A stretch of 62,827 nt of DNA from Mesorhizobium temperatum (GCF_002284575.1 NZ_NPKJ01000075.1:286018-348844), one strand, 5' to 3'. Positions 1-8,636 are shown, counted from the stretch's first letter. The notes: generated by a model from the sequence alone, not told the origin. Made by a program: numbers and translations.

Positions 1-479
1 CGGGCAATCGCGACGCGCTGCTGCTGGCCGCCGGAGAGTTGCGCGGGATAGGCACTCACCTTGTCGGCAAGACCGACCTTGGCGAGCAGCTCGCGCCCGG
101 CCTTCTCGGCTTCGGCGCGCGGGATCTTGCGCACATGGATCGGCGCCAGCGTCACATTCTCGAGCGCGGTCTTGTGCGGATAGAGGTTGAAAGACTGGAA
201 AACGAAGCCGATCTCGGTGCGCAGCCGCGTCATGTTGGTGGCGGGGTCGCCGACGCGCTGGCCGTCGACCACCAGGTTGCCGTCGCGGATCGTCTCCAGT
301 CCGTTGATGCAGCGGATCAGCGTGCTTTTGCCCGAGCCGCTCGGCCCGCAGACGACGACCACTTCGCGCGGCTCGACGCTGAGCGTGATGTCCTTCAGCA
401 CATTGAGCGGGCCGAACCATTTGTTGACGCCGCGAAACTCGATCATGCCGGTACCATTTTTGCTGCGGTTCGACGTCAT
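1..479 (-). CDS. Polar amino-acid ABC transporter ATP-binding protein (3' end cut by window)
   Basis: The ATPase subunit of an importer for polar amino acids (HisP/GlnQ family) that powers uptake through the two permeases encoded just upstream. The 159 visible residues hold a Walker A motif (GPSGSGKS, about 45-52), the Q-loop region (FVFQSFNLYPH) and the ABC signature LSGGQQQR (about 148-155); Walker B and the rest lie beyond base 1. The ATG at 479 overlaps the TGA of the permease by four bases (ATGA), so translation is probably coupled. A second Met at residue 12 (GMIEF) could be the true start. The family assignment is firm; the substrate cannot be read from the sequence. Confidence 0.93.
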   Translation of the reverse strand, partial: MTSNRSKNGTGMIEFRGVNKWFGPLNVLKDITLSVEPREVVVVCGPSGSGKSTLIRCINGLETIRDGNLVVDGQRVGDPATNMTRLRTEIGFVFQSFNLYPHKTALENVTLAPIHVRKIPRAEAEKAGRELLAKVGLADKVSAYPAQLSGGQQQRVAIA

Positions 480-1150
480 AACTGCACCTCGCCATGGGCC
501 GCACCCATGCGCTGCTCCAGCCGGCGGGCCAGCATGATCAGCGGATAGCAGACGATGAAATAGCCGAGGCCGACGAGAAAGAAGACCAGCAGGCCGTTCG
601 GCACACGCTGCACCACCAGCCAGCCGACGCGGGTGAGGTCGGTGAGCCCGATGGCCGAAACAACAGAGGAATCCTTGATCAGCAGCACATATTGCCCGAC
701 CAGCGGCGGCAGCACGATGCGCATCGCCTGCGGCAGCACCACCTGGCGCATGCGCTGCCAGCGCGACAGGCCGGACGCCAGCGCTGCCTCGACCTGGCCG
801 GTCGGCACCGAGCGGATGCCGGCGACGACGATCTCGCAGATGAAGCAGGCGGCCAGATTGGTCAGCGCGATGATGCCGGCGGTGAAGGCGTCGAGCTCGA
901 TGCCGAGTTCCGGCAGGATGAAGAAGATCAAGAAGATCTGCACCAGGAACGGCGTGCCGCGGATCAGGTCGACCCAGGCACCGATCACGGCGCTGATCAG
1001 GCGGTTGCCGCCGGTCCGCAGGATGCCGAGGCCAAAGCCGACCAGCGTGCCCAGCACCAGGCTGATCAGCGACAGCATCACGGTCATGCCGAGGCCGCGC
1101 AAGGCGAGGGGATAGCTGCCGGCGATGCTTTGCAGTTGCTGCCAGATCAT
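476..1150 (-). CDS. Polar amino-acid ABC transporter permease (second)
   Basis: An inner-membrane permease of 224 residues in the HisM/GlnP family. It has about five hydrophobic segments and the typical EAA loop near residues 120-150 (VEAALASGLSRWQRMRQVVLP), which docks on the ATPase. It overlaps the ATPase gene by four bases downstream and the other permease gene by four bases upstream, so the three form one tightly coupled operon. Its length is normal for the family. Two different permeases imply a heterodimeric membrane channel. Confidence 0.93.
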   Translation of the reverse strand: MIWQQLQSIAGSYPLALRGLGMTVMLSLISLVLGTLVGFGLGILRTGGNRLISAVIGAWVDLIRGTPFLVQIFLIFFILPELGIELDAFTAGIIALTNLAACFICEIVVAGIRSVPTGQVEAALASGLSRWQRMRQVVLPQAMRIVLPPLVGQYVLLIKDSSVVSAIGLTDLTRVGWLVVQRVPNGLLVFFLVGLGYFIVCYPLIMLARRLEQRMGAAHGEVQL

Positions 1151-1818
1151 GTCCGTGCCCCCGCGAGGCCGAGCCAGCGCCCGGACAGCGCCGCCAGTCC
1201 CTTCAGCCCGTAATAGAGCAGCAGGTAGAAGGCGGCGATGGTGATAAAACCTTCCGCCGGCATGAAACGGTCGGAGGCGAGCAATTGTCCGGCGCGCGTC
1301 AGCTCGGCGACCGCGATCAGCGACAGCAATGCAGAATCCTTGACCAGCACGATCGCCTGCCCGAGCAACGGCGGGATCGTCACCTTGAACGCCTGCGGCA
1401 GGATGACCAGGCGCATGCGCTGGATATAGGTCATCCCCGAAGCGACGCCGGCCTCGACCTGGCCGCGCGGGATCGACAGGATGCCGGCGCGGATGATCTC
1501 GGCGACATAGGCGCCGCTGTTCAGCGACAGAGCGAGAATGCCGACGACGAGCTCAGGCAGGATGATGCCGAGCCGGGGCAGGCCGAAATAGAGGAAATAA
1601 AGCTGCGCCAGCAAGGGCGTGGCGCGCACCGCGTCGATATAGGCCTTGGCCGGCATGCGGAACAGCCGGCCGCGTTGCAGGTTCATGGCGGCGAGCACGA
1701 TGCCGACGGCGAGCGCGCCGGCAAAGGCGAGGACAGACAGCCACACGGTCGTGACGAGGCCCTGCCCGAACAGGGGCAGATATTCGACGATAGTGCGGAA
1801 GCTGAATTTTTCGAGCAT
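1147..1818 (-). CDS. Polar amino-acid ABC transporter permease (first)
   Basis: A 223-residue inner-membrane permease of the HisQ/GlnP family, paralogous to the one downstream. It carries the same EAA-type loop (VEAGVASGMTYIQRMRLVILPQ) and several transmembrane segments. It overlaps the next gene by four bases (ATGA), and the binding-protein gene ends about 80 bases upstream, which is the usual order of binding protein, permease, permease, ATPase. The substrate is unknown; the lysine-dehydrogenase-like neighbour suggests a basic amino acid or related imino acid, but that is inference. Confidence 0.93.
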   Translation of the reverse strand: MLEKFSFRTIVEYLPLFGQGLVTTVWLSVLAFAGALAVGIVLAAMNLQRGRLFRMPAKAYIDAVRATPLLAQLYFLYFGLPRLGIILPELVVGILALSLNSGAYVAEIIRAGILSIPRGQVEAGVASGMTYIQRMRLVILPQAFKVTIPPLLGQAIVLVKDSALLSLIAVAELTRAGQLLASDRFMPAEGFITIAAFYLLLYYGLKGLAALSGRWLGLAGART

Positions 1819-1898
1819 CGTTGGAGGGGTCCCTCAGGCGATCAAGCGGCTTCGCGAAGCGCCGAGGCGCTCGCGAAACCGCTCGGATCTACCGCTGC

Positions 1899-2687
1899 TT
1901 AGTGGTCTTTCTTCCAGTCGTCGGAATTGACCCAGTAGTCGAGGTTCTTCTGCAGGCGGCCGTCGAGGCTGACCTGATCGAGGAAAAGGTTCATCCAGGT
2001 CAGCAGGTCCTGCTCGTCATAGCGCGTGGCGAAGGCCAGCGGCTCCTTCGACAGCATGTCCGGCATGATGGTGAAGCTGCCGGCCGGGTAGGCGGTCGAC
2101 TGGCCCTTGACCGCCGAGACGTCGTTGACGCCACAATCGGCCTGGCCGTTGTTGACGGCGTCGAGCAGCAGCGGGCCGCCGCCCTTGTAGCTCTTGATGT
2201 CGGCGTCGGGGAAGGCCTTCTTGGCCTCCTTCTCGCCGGTGGCGCCGAGCAACACGGCGATCTTGGTGCCCTTGGCCTTGCAATCCTCGGTGGATTTGAA
2301 CTTGCCGTCGGCCTTGGTGAAGACGGTGCTGCCGGTGTACATGTAGGGCTTGGTGAAGGCGACCTTCATCGCCCGCGCCAGCGTCGGCGTCATGTCGGCG
2401 ACCAGAAGATCGGCCTTGCCCGACAGCAGCGCCGGGATCAGGCCGTCCCAATCGAAATCCAAAAAGGTGATCTTCACGCCCATTTCCTTGGCCATCAGTT
2501 CGGCAAGCTCGACCGAACTGCCGGTGCGCTCGCCGGCAGCGCCGACAAGCGAGAAGGGCGGTCCCTGCGTCTGCACGGCAACGCGCAATTCGCCGCGCTT
2601 GGTGATCTCGTCGAGCGTTCCGGCACTGGCCGCGGCAGTGAGGCCGGCGAGCGCAAGGCCTGCGATGAAAAGCTTGGCAATCGTCAT
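1899..2687 (-). CDS. Periplasmic amino-acid-binding protein of the ABC importer
   Basis: A 262-residue substrate-binding protein of bacterial family 3 (SBP_bac_3). A Sec signal peptide (about residues 1-22, ending ASAG) is followed by the conserved opening of this family (LDEITKRGELRVAVQTQGPPFS) and the later motif WDGLIPALLSGKADLLVADMT. The start at 2687 is preferred because a GGAGG ribosome site lies eight bases before it; an upstream in-frame start would add 16 non-signal residues. It captures ligand in the periplasm and delivers it to the permease pair encoded downstream. Confidence 0.92.
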   Translation of the reverse strand: MTIAKLFIAGLALAGLTAAASAGTLDEITKRGELRVAVQTQGPPFSLVGAAGERTGSSVELAELMAKEMGVKITFLDFDWDGLIPALLSGKADLLVADMTPTLARAMKVAFTKPYMYTGSTVFTKADGKFKSTEDCKAKGTKIAVLLGATGEKEAKKAFPDADIKSYKGGGPLLLDAVNNGQADCGVNDVSAVKGQSTAYPAGSFTIMPDMLSKEPLAFATRYDEQDLLTWMNLFLDQVSLDGRLQKNLDYWVNSDDWKKDH

Positions 2688-2798
2688 TGGGCATTCCTCC
2701 TTGTTGTCGTTTGTTATTTTCACTTTGTTGTTCACCCCTTGGGGGGTGCTTTTTGAGCGGCAGCGCCGTTGCCGGCGGCGACCACCGTTCGAAAATCT

Positions 2799-3962
2799 TC
2801 AGTCCCAGTTGATCGTTTCGGATACCCGTATACCGCGCCGGGCCAGCTCATCGAGAAAGCGGCCGTCGGGCACATGCAACAGTGGGTTGAGCAGGCCGGG
2901 CTCGGTAATTTCGCCCCGCGCCAGCATCTGCGCCACGATGCTGGCGGGATAGCCGACGCCGAGGCTCATGCCGAACAGGCCGGAGGCGAGGTCGCGTTCG
3001 ACGATCAGGTCCGACGTCACCGTCTTGCGTCGGCCGCTTTGGGTGCCGGTAAAGACGTTGCGCATCACGCAAAGGTCCTTCTCATCGGCGCCGTATTGCA
3101 ATTGTGGGCCGAGCAGCCGGCCGAGAAATTCGCGTGGGCTGGCGCCAACGCCGGGCACCTTGTCTTCGGATAGGAAGCCAAGCTCCTTCAGCGGCGCCCA
3201 GAACGCCGACCAGCCCGGCCAGCGCAGCGAATAGCGGCCGGAGCGCTGCAGCCCCTTGGCGGCGGCAAGCATGCCGGCATAATGCAGCGCGTCGCCATTG
3301 GGGAAGGCTTCCAGCCTGCCCAGCCCGTCGACCGCGATCTCGTGAATAAAGCGATTTTCATGTTGCTGGCCGGCCGGTACATCGACCCGTTTGCCGTCCT
3401 CGACCAGCACGCTGTCGCGATTCTGGCTCATCAGAACCATGTCGAAATTCCAGCTCACCTTGTAGCACAGCGGCTTGGCCATCGCCTTCGGCTCGGGGAT
3501 GCCGCCGCAATAGGAATCGATTGTCGTGATGGCGTCGAACTGCCTTGCGGCGCGCGCGTAGAGCACAAGGTCGATGCCGGGGTCGAGCCCGCATTCGGTC
3601 ATGATCGAAACGCCGGCCGCTTCCGCTGCCGGGGCAAGGTCGGCGATCGTCTTGCCGTAATTGGTGGTGACCAGCGGCGTGCGCGTCGCGATCGCGGCCT
3701 GCACCGCCTCGCGCATCAGCGGCTGCGGCAACAGATCGATGGCGGCGTCGACACCCGCCAGCACATTCGCCAACGCAAGGGAGATCGCGCCCTCAGGCAC
3801 GACGAAACGCACGCGGGTAAGGTCGGTCAGGCCGCCAAGTCGGGCTGCGCCATCCCGGGCGGTATCGACGCAGACGACTTCTTCGACACCGGCGCTGGCG
3901 ACGAGATCGGCGATCGCCGCCCGGCCTTGCAGGCCGAGGCCGCCGAGAACCGCGATCTTCAT
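2799..3962 (-). CDS. Saccharopine dehydrogenase family protein (lysine-dehydrogenase-like)
   Basis: A 387-residue NAD(P)-dependent oxidoreductase with an N-terminal Rossmann fold (GGLGLQG, residues 7-13) and the saccharopine dehydrogenase catalytic and C-terminal regions (motif MTECGLDPGIDLVLY; CYKVSWNFD). Members include saccharopine dehydrogenases and lysine 6-dehydrogenases. The length suits the single-chain lysine-6-dehydrogenase type better than the eukaryotic bifunctional form. Its ATG overlaps the stop of the Lrp gene by four bases (ATGA at 3959-3962), so regulator and enzyme are co-transcribed, and the ABC importer lies directly downstream. Together these suggest a regulated uptake and oxidation unit for lysine or an opine-like derivative; the substrate is inferred, not shown. 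Confidence 0.85.
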   Translation of the reverse strand: MKIAVLGGLGLQGRAAIADLVASAGVEEVVCVDTARDGAARLGGLTDLTRVRFVVPEGAISLALANVLAGVDAAIDLLPQPLMREAVQAAIATRTPLVTTNYGKTIADLAPAAEAAGVSIMTECGLDPGIDLVLYARAARQFDAITTIDSYCGGIPEPKAMAKPLCYKVSWNFDMVLMSQNRDSVLVEDGKRVDVPAGQQHENRFIHEIAVDGLGRLEAFPNGDALHYAGMLAAAKGLQRSGRYSLRWPGWSAFWAPLKELGFLSEDKVPGVGASPREFLGRLLGPQLQYGADEKDLCVMRNVFTGTQSGRRKTVTSDLIVERDLASGLFGMSLGVGYPASIVAQMLARGEITEPGLLNPLLHVPDGRFLDELARRGIRVSETINWD

Positions 3963-4480
3963 GGCATTTCCTTTCGGCCAGTTTCGTCGCGCTTGGTCTC
4001 GTCCGACCAGCAGCCTTCCGGCAGGCTGACCCATTTGTTGCAAGAGGCCATGACGACGAACGTCTCGCTGCGCACGACTTCGCCCGGTTCGCCCGCGCCG
4101 GGGATCAGCTCGCTGGTGACGCGGTAGAGATCGGCGACATCGCCGGCCACCGTCACGTCGACGATGATGTCGAAGCGTCCGGTGACGACGGAGGCCGAGT
4201 TCACGAAAGGCAGTTCGGCGATGCGCTGCGCCAGTTCCCGAGCCCGGCCTCGCCCCTGCGCATTGATGCCGACGATCGCCGAGATCAATTCTGGACGCTC
4301 GGTCAGGTTGAGCAGGCCGACGATCTTGAGCAGGTTGCGGTCGAGCAGGTTGCGCAGCCGCATGCGCACCGTCGGGACGGAGACGGCCATCTTCTCGGCG
4401 AGCCGGTTGACGCCAAGCTGCGCATCCTGCGACAGCAGCTTGACAAGTCGCCGGTCGGTCTGATCGAGATGTTCCCGCAG
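3959..4480 (-). CDS. Lrp/AsnC family transcriptional regulator with a non-standard start
   Basis: A feast/famine regulator with an N-terminal winged helix-turn-helix (DQTDRRLVKLLSQDA, then LAEKMAVSVPTVRMRLRNLL) and a C-terminal RAM ligand-binding domain (NSASVVTGRFDIIVDVTVAG). It is co-transcribed with the lysine-dehydrogenase-like gene and probably senses that pathway's amino acid. The start is odd. The first ATG that keeps the frame open, at 4390, would delete half of the HTH. An in-frame ATG at 4495 is followed three codons later by TGA. Between that TGA and 4390 the only start-like codon before the HTH is CTG at 4480, used here. Either CTG is the start or a nonsense change or sequence error hits codon 4. 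Confidence 0.75.
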   Translation of the reverse strand: MREHLDQTDRRLVKLLSQDAQLGVNRLAEKMAVSVPTVRMRLRNLLDRNLLKIVGLLNLTERPELISAIVGINAQGRGRARELAQRIAELPFVNSASVVTGRFDIIVDVTVAGDVADLYRVTSELIPGAGEPGEVVRSETFVVMASCNKWVSLPEGCWSDETKRDETGRKEMP

Positions 4481-4658
4481 CGTTCAAACTTTCATAAATG
4501 AAAAGAAATGATGGAGTTTTCTTTCTGATATGAAAATAGCTTAGGGTGTATCTTTTGAAATCGCAAGAGCGTTCGGCCGTCTGTCAACAGGGCCGAATGA
4601 TGTGTCCCAGAAGGCATGAGGGCTTTGCCGATGTCGTGGCCGACCGAGGACACGCCGG

Positions 4659-5582
4659 CTAACGCGGCTTCTCGATCCCAGGAATGCCGCCGATCCGCTC
4701 GGCGAGAAAATCGACCAGCAGCCGGACCCTGGCAATGCCCGCGCGCTCCGGAACGATCAGCATGCTCAGCGGTATGGGAGGCGGGGCGTAGTCCGGCAGG
4801 ATCACTTCCAGCCGGCCGGCCGCGAGGAGATCGTCGACAAGCCAGTGATGGGCAGGTGCGATACCGCGTCCGGCGACAAGGGCTTCGCGCGCGGCAAGCC
4901 CATGGTCGACCCGAAATCGGCCGCCAAAAGGCACCGCATGGCGTTCACCGTCCGGCCCCTGCAGGGCGAGAGTGTCGCTTCCGGCGATGTTCGACATCCG
5001 GATGCCTTCATGGCCAGGCAGATCCTGCGGGACAGCCGGTCTGCCTCGCACCGCCAGATAGGCCGGTGCTGCCACCAGCAGACGCCGGGATTGGCCGAGC
5101 GCCCGCAGTTTCATCGAGCTGTCGGTGAGCGGACCGAGGCGAAGCGCGATGTCGACGCCCTCCCGCACAAGGTCGATGCGTTCGTCGGTGAGGCTGAGAT
5201 CGATCCCGATGTCGGGATAGCGGTCCTGGAAGGCGAAGATCAGTCGGCTGACGTGCAAGACCCCAAGCGCCGCCGTGCAGGATATCCGGATCGTGCCGGC
5301 CGACGCGCCGCGCGTGCCCCGTGCCTCGTCGCCGGCCTGCTCGACGAGGCGCAGGATCTGGACGCTGTCGGCATAGTAACGGCTGCCTTCATCGGTCATC
5401 GTGACCCGCCGGGTGGTCCTGCTGAGCAACGACACCCCGACGGCCTCCTCGAGCTCGCGCAAATGCCGTGTGACCGTCGACTGCCCAACTCCGAGCTCGC
5501 GCGCCACCGCCGACAGGCTGCCGCGCTCGGCGACGCGAACGAAGGTGCGCATGCGCTCGAGGGTCACATCAGATCTATCCAT
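4659..5582 (-). CDS. LysR family transcriptional regulator
   Basis: A 307-residue LysR-type regulator with an N-terminal winged HTH (about residues 7-66, AVARELGVGQSTVTRHLRELE) and a LysR substrate-binding domain (INISC-type opening TIRISCTAALG; DERIDLVREGVDIALRLGPL). It belongs to the CrgA/DmlR-like group by its R-G-VDIA-R motif. It is transcribed away from the quinone-reductase-like gene at 5676, which it most likely controls, and a perfect inverted repeat sits directly before its start codon. The length is normal. The effector is unknown. Confidence 0.92.
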   Translation of the reverse strand: MDRSDVTLERMRTFVRVAERGSLSAVARELGVGQSTVTRHLRELEEAVGVSLLSRTTRRVTMTDEGSRYYADSVQILRLVEQAGDEARGTRGASAGTIRISCTAALGVLHVSRLIFAFQDRYPDIGIDLSLTDERIDLVREGVDIALRLGPLTDSSMKLRALGQSRRLLVAAPAYLAVRGRPAVPQDLPGHEGIRMSNIAGSDTLALQGPDGERHAVPFGGRFRVDHGLAAREALVAGRGIAPAHHWLVDDLLAAGRLEVILPDYAPPPIPLSMLIVPERAGIARVRLLVDFLAERIGGIPGIEKPR

Positions 5583-5588
5583 TATTCG

Positions 5589-5602
5589 GCATAATCTTAT
5601 GC
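5589..5602. promoter_or_regulatory. Candidate LysR operator in the divergent intergenic region
   Basis: An inverted repeat GCATAA-TC-TTATGC lies seven bases before the LysR start codon and inside the 93-base divergent gap to the quinone reductase gene. Its palindromic T...A form fits a LysR T-N11-A box. The binding role is inferred from position only. Confidence 0.5.
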
Positions 5603-5675
5603 ATTGCCTGGATATAGCGGATCGCCCCGGGGCTGGCTACCTTCAGCCTTCATTGTCCTTCTTCGGAGTTGATCC

Positions 5676-6506
5676 ATGAAAGTCCTGCTTGTTTTTGCTC
5701 ATCCTGAACCGCGTTCGCTCAACGGCGCACTGCGTGACGTCGCCATCAGGGAACTCGAGGCCCAGTGCCACGAAGTCCGGGTGTCGGACCTCTATGCCGA
5801 TGGCTGGAAATCCGAGGTGGACCGTGCCGACTTTCCGTCGTGGCCGCCCGAAGCACGCTTCCTGCCGGCTGGGGCATCCAAAAAAGCTTTTGCGACCAAC
5901 ACTCTGACCGATGACGTCAAAGCCGAGATCGACAAGCTGCTGTGGGCCGACACGCTGATCCTCCAGTTCCCGCTGTGGTGGTACGCCATGCCGGCGATCC
6001 TCAAGGGCTGGGTCGATCGGGTGTACGCCTACGGCTTTGCCTATGGCGTCGGCGAGCACAGCGACAAGCGGTGGGGTGACCGCTTTGGTGAGGGAACGCT
6101 CGCCGACAAGCGCGCGATGCTGATCGTGACCACCGGCGGTTGGGAGGAGCACTATTCCGCCCGCGGCGTCAACGGCCCGATCGACGACCTGCTGTTCCCG
6201 ATCAATCACGGGATCCTTTACTATCCGGGCTACGACGTGCTTCCGCCGTTCGTGGTCTACAGAGTGGATCGTTTCGGGGAGGCCGATTTCGAGCCTGTCG
6301 CGGAGCGCCTGCGCGAAAGGATGCGGACGCTCGAGACAACCCGGCCGATTCCCTATCGGCAGCAGAATGGCGGGGACTACCACATCCCGAGCATGCAGCT
6401 CCGCTCTGAACTGGGCGACCCGGGCGCCGCAGGGTTCGCGCTTCACGAGGATCGCGCCGGCGCCAAGTCGGCGACGCCGCGTTCGACTTTGCGGGACGTC
6501 GCCTGA
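5676..6506 (+). CDS. NAD(P)H dehydrogenase (quinone) / flavodoxin-fold reductase
   Basis: A 276-residue flavoprotein of the NQO1/MdaB/KefF flavodoxin-2 family that reduces quinones or similar electrophiles with NAD(P)H, binding FMN or FAD. It shows the opening AHPEPRSLNGALRD, the middle motif LILQFPLWWYAMPAILKGWVDRVYAYGFAYG and the TTGG segment (VTTGGWEEHYS) that contacts the flavin. Homologues are usually 200-275 residues, so this one is full length with a short extra tail rich in small residues. It is divergent from a LysR gene, a frequent arrangement in which the regulator responds to a quinone or electrophile. Confidence 0.9.
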   Translation: MKVLLVFAHPEPRSLNGALRDVAIRELEAQCHEVRVSDLYADGWKSEVDRADFPSWPPEARFLPAGASKKAFATNTLTDDVKAEIDKLLWADTLILQFPLWWYAMPAILKGWVDRVYAYGFAYGVGEHSDKRWGDRFGEGTLADKRAMLIVTTGGWEEHYSARGVNGPIDDLLFPINHGILYYPGYDVLPPFVVYRVDRFGEADFEPVAERLRERMRTLETTRPIPYRQQNGGDYHIPSMQLRSELGDPGAAGFALHEDRAGAKSATPRSTLRDVA

Positions 6507-6556
6507 CGCAGGGTCCCGAAAAGATTGGGCAAGGCGCCCGAAACCTATGGGATGAA

Positions 6557-7282
6557 TCAGCGACCGGCCCGGAAGATCGCGACGGCAGCAGCCGTCAGTG
6601 CGGCATTGCCTGATGCCGTCGTGCCGTCCGGAAGCGCCTTGCCGTCTTCCAGCCCGACACGCGTCGACCAGTTGCGTTCCGCCGCCCTGCGCACGAAGGG
6701 CCACACCGTGGCGTCGGCGCCGTGCAGCAAGATGGCGCGACGTATCCCGACACGGTCGAGCACCGCCGCGATACCGTCGCTGACCTCCAGCGCCACGTCC
6801 AGTTCCTGCTCGGAGATCTCGATCAGGATGCGCAGCACCTGGCTGCCATGGTCGAGGCGGACCAGGCGCTCGGCATCAGTGACGGAGGCGAGTCCGGCCT
6901 CGATGCCGATGCCACGCTGCCGCAGCCGCTCCATGACCTCGGGCGCGGCCCTTTCCGAGAGATTGACCGAGGCATAGTCGGGCAATTCGCTCCAGCCGGC
7001 GATCGCCGCCAGCGTGCGCTCATCGTCGTTCTCGATCCAGGCGCCGGTGGAGACGCCGATCAGCGTTCCCGGGCAGGCGCGCCGGAGCGCCAGCATGGTC
7101 GAGTCCATCGCCGCCGGCGCGAGGCTTTCGCGGCCATCGAGCCCGCGCGCATGGACATGCAGCTCGGCCGCACCGGCGGCCACGCAGGCTGCGCCGTCTC
7201 GCGCCATGGCGTCCGCGTCAAGCGGCAGTTGCGGGTGGAAGTCGGCGCTGCGCGCGCCATTGATGCAGGTCTGGACGATCAT
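6557..7282 (-). CDS. 3-keto-5-aminohexanoate cleavage (BKACE, DUF849) family protein
   Basis: A 241-residue TIM-barrel, metal-dependent beta-keto acid cleavage enzyme. Members cleave a beta-keto acid with acetyl-CoA to give a CoA ester and acetoacetate. The zinc-binding HVHAR motif is at residues 42-46, and VGLEDGKALPDG near the C-terminus matches the family's VGLEDN-type motif. It is shorter than typical BKACE proteins (270-310 residues). No partner CoA-transferase is adjacent, so the actual substrate cannot be inferred. It converges on the quinone reductase gene with about 50 bases between them. Confidence 0.85.
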   Translation of the reverse strand: MIVQTCINGARSADFHPQLPLDADAMARDGAACVAAGAAELHVHARGLDGRESLAPAAMDSTMLALRRACPGTLIGVSTGAWIENDDERTLAAIAGWSELPDYASVNLSERAAPEVMERLRQRGIGIEAGLASVTDAERLVRLDHGSQVLRILIEISEQELDVALEVSDGIAAVLDRVGIRRAILLHGADATVWPFVRRAAERNWSTRVGLEDGKALPDGTTASGNAALTAAAVAIFRAGR

Positions 7283-7592
7283 GGAGATGGCGGCCCGGTT
7301 GCGGTTGCAACCAGTCTAGCGCATGACCCCGAAATCGGGAATCGGGTCCGGCGCGCATTCCTGACAAACGGGTGCGGCCTGACCCGATGCAATCCGGCAG
7401 GATGCGCCTCTATCACCTTGTTCAGTCACGATCTTGTTGGCAGGCGAGATATGGGTATTTGACGCATATTAGGGAGCTCAAGCAGCACTGCTGGACCAGC
7501 TACCTTGACGATCGTCGGCGGATGTTGCGGTATCCGGCCCCGAGCACGCCAGGAGCAACGCCATGCCCGGCCGGCCGAAAGGATATTTGAGA
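7283..7592. other. Intergenic region, no gene seen
   Basis: About 310 bases between the divergent BKACE and OsmC genes. The short reading frames here have no convincing start or family match. There is a small CCCGA-AA-TCGGG hairpin near 7328 and the stretch just before OsmC is more AT-rich, so promoters for both genes probably lie here. Confidence 0.4.
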
Positions 7593-8018
7593 ATGAGTGA
7601 GCTCAAGGTCAGGACGCGAACCACCGGCGCGGTTGCCGTGCTGTCGCCGGGCAGCTTGCCGGTCGTCACTACGCCGACCGGCGGCATGGTCGACGTCGTG
7701 ACCGGGGCCAGCGCGCCGGGCTTCAATCCGCTCGACCTTCTCTATGCCTCCGTGGCCGCCTGCATGGTGCTGAGCGCGCGGATCGCTGCCGCGCGTATGG
7801 GTGTCGCTGCCAGCCTCGGCGAGGTCCGCGCCGATGTGAGCGGCGAAAAGGCGGCGGGCGACGTTTCCCGCATCGGCCGCTTCACGATCACGCTCGACAT
7901 CTCGGGAGATCTCGACGAGGCCACGAAAAAGCGGATCGTCGAGGACGCGGAAACGATCTGCACGGTCAGCAACACGCTGCGTGAAACGCCCGAGCTTGTA
8001 ACCACGCTCGCCGGCTGA
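7593..8018 (+). CDS. OsmC family peroxiredoxin-like protein
   Basis: A 141-residue OsmC/Ohr-family protein, normally a thiol-dependent hydroperoxide reductase. It shows the family's PLDLLYASVAACMVLSARIAA helix with the first redox cysteine and a second cysteine in AETICTVSNTLRET. The start at 7593 has an AAAGGA ribosome site nine bases upstream and gives a normal length; a longer frame from 7563 is possible. It is followed after 45 bases by the AhpD-like gene in the same direction, so both may form a small antioxidant operon. Confidence 0.88.
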   Translation: MSELKVRTRTTGAVAVLSPGSLPVVTTPTGGMVDVVTGASAPGFNPLDLLYASVAACMVLSARIAAARMGVAASLGEVRADVSGEKAAGDVSRIGRFTITLDISGDLDEATKKRIVEDAETICTVSNTLRETPELVTTLAG

Positions 8019-8063
8019 TCGCATCCTCATTGGCCAATTTCACGTATCCTCCGAGGCCCGCCC

Positions 8064-8591
8064 ATGGCACGCATTTCCCTGATCGACTATGACACCGCCT
8101 CGCCTGAAATCCGCGCGGCGCACGACGAGGAACTGCGCTTGCGCGGTCGGATGACGAATATGAAGCGCATCCTGCTGCATTCACCGGCCGCCCATCGCAT
8201 CTATGCCGAATGGTTCACCTTGCGCGACCTGCTGCGACCTGATCTCGACGATCGCGCCATCTGGCTGTTTTCGCTGACGATTTCCGCGGTGTGCCGGGCC
8301 GAGATACCGGTGACCTTCTTTCGCCGCGCGCTGATCGATATGGGGCTCGATCCCGAGAACATCGAGCCGACAGCCGATGAAGCGCTGCTGATTGCCTTCG
8401 GCAAGGCCATCGCGACCGACGCCAATGCCATTCCCGATGAGGTCTGGGCCGAACTGAAAGCCCGCTACAATGAGCCGCTGCTCGTCAACCTGGTCGCCTT
8501 CGCCGGCATCATGGTGGCGACGACCGTGTTCACCAATGCGGTGAGCGTCGACCTCGATCCGGAGCTCGAGGCTTACCGCAAGAAGGCCTGA
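8064..8591 (+). CDS. Carboxymuconolactone decarboxylase (AhpD-like) family protein
   Basis: A 175-residue all-helical protein of the CMD/AhpD superfamily, recognised by the opening IRAAHDEELRLRGRMTNMKRILLHSPAAHRIYAEW and the helix SLTISAVCRAEIPVTFFRRALIDMG. The redox-active CxxC...H of AhpD is not complete: only one cysteine is present and the following residues are AEI. The protein therefore may not act as a disulfide reductase. It lies in the same direction as, and 45 bases after, the OsmC gene. Confidence 0.8.
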   Translation: MARISLIDYDTASPEIRAAHDEELRLRGRMTNMKRILLHSPAAHRIYAEWFTLRDLLRPDLDDRAIWLFSLTISAVCRAEIPVTFFRRALIDMGLDPENIEPTADEALLIAFGKAIATDANAIPDEVWAELKARYNEPLLVNLVAFAGIMVATTVFTNAVSVDLDPELEAYRKKA

Positions 8592-8636
8592 GGCAATCGA
8601 AACCGGTCGGTCCAAGGCACCGAGGCGCTGGGACCA

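Noticed and set aside
494..1213. Long plus-strand frames opposite the ABC permeases
   Set aside because: They are low-complexity shadows rich in Arg, His, Asp and Gln, typical of the antisense strand of high-GC genes.
2799..4487. Longer frame for the saccharopine-dehydrogenase-like gene
   Set aside because: The extra 175 residues are antisense-like, overlap the Lrp gene and show no family similarity; ATG 3962 gives a clean Rossmann start.
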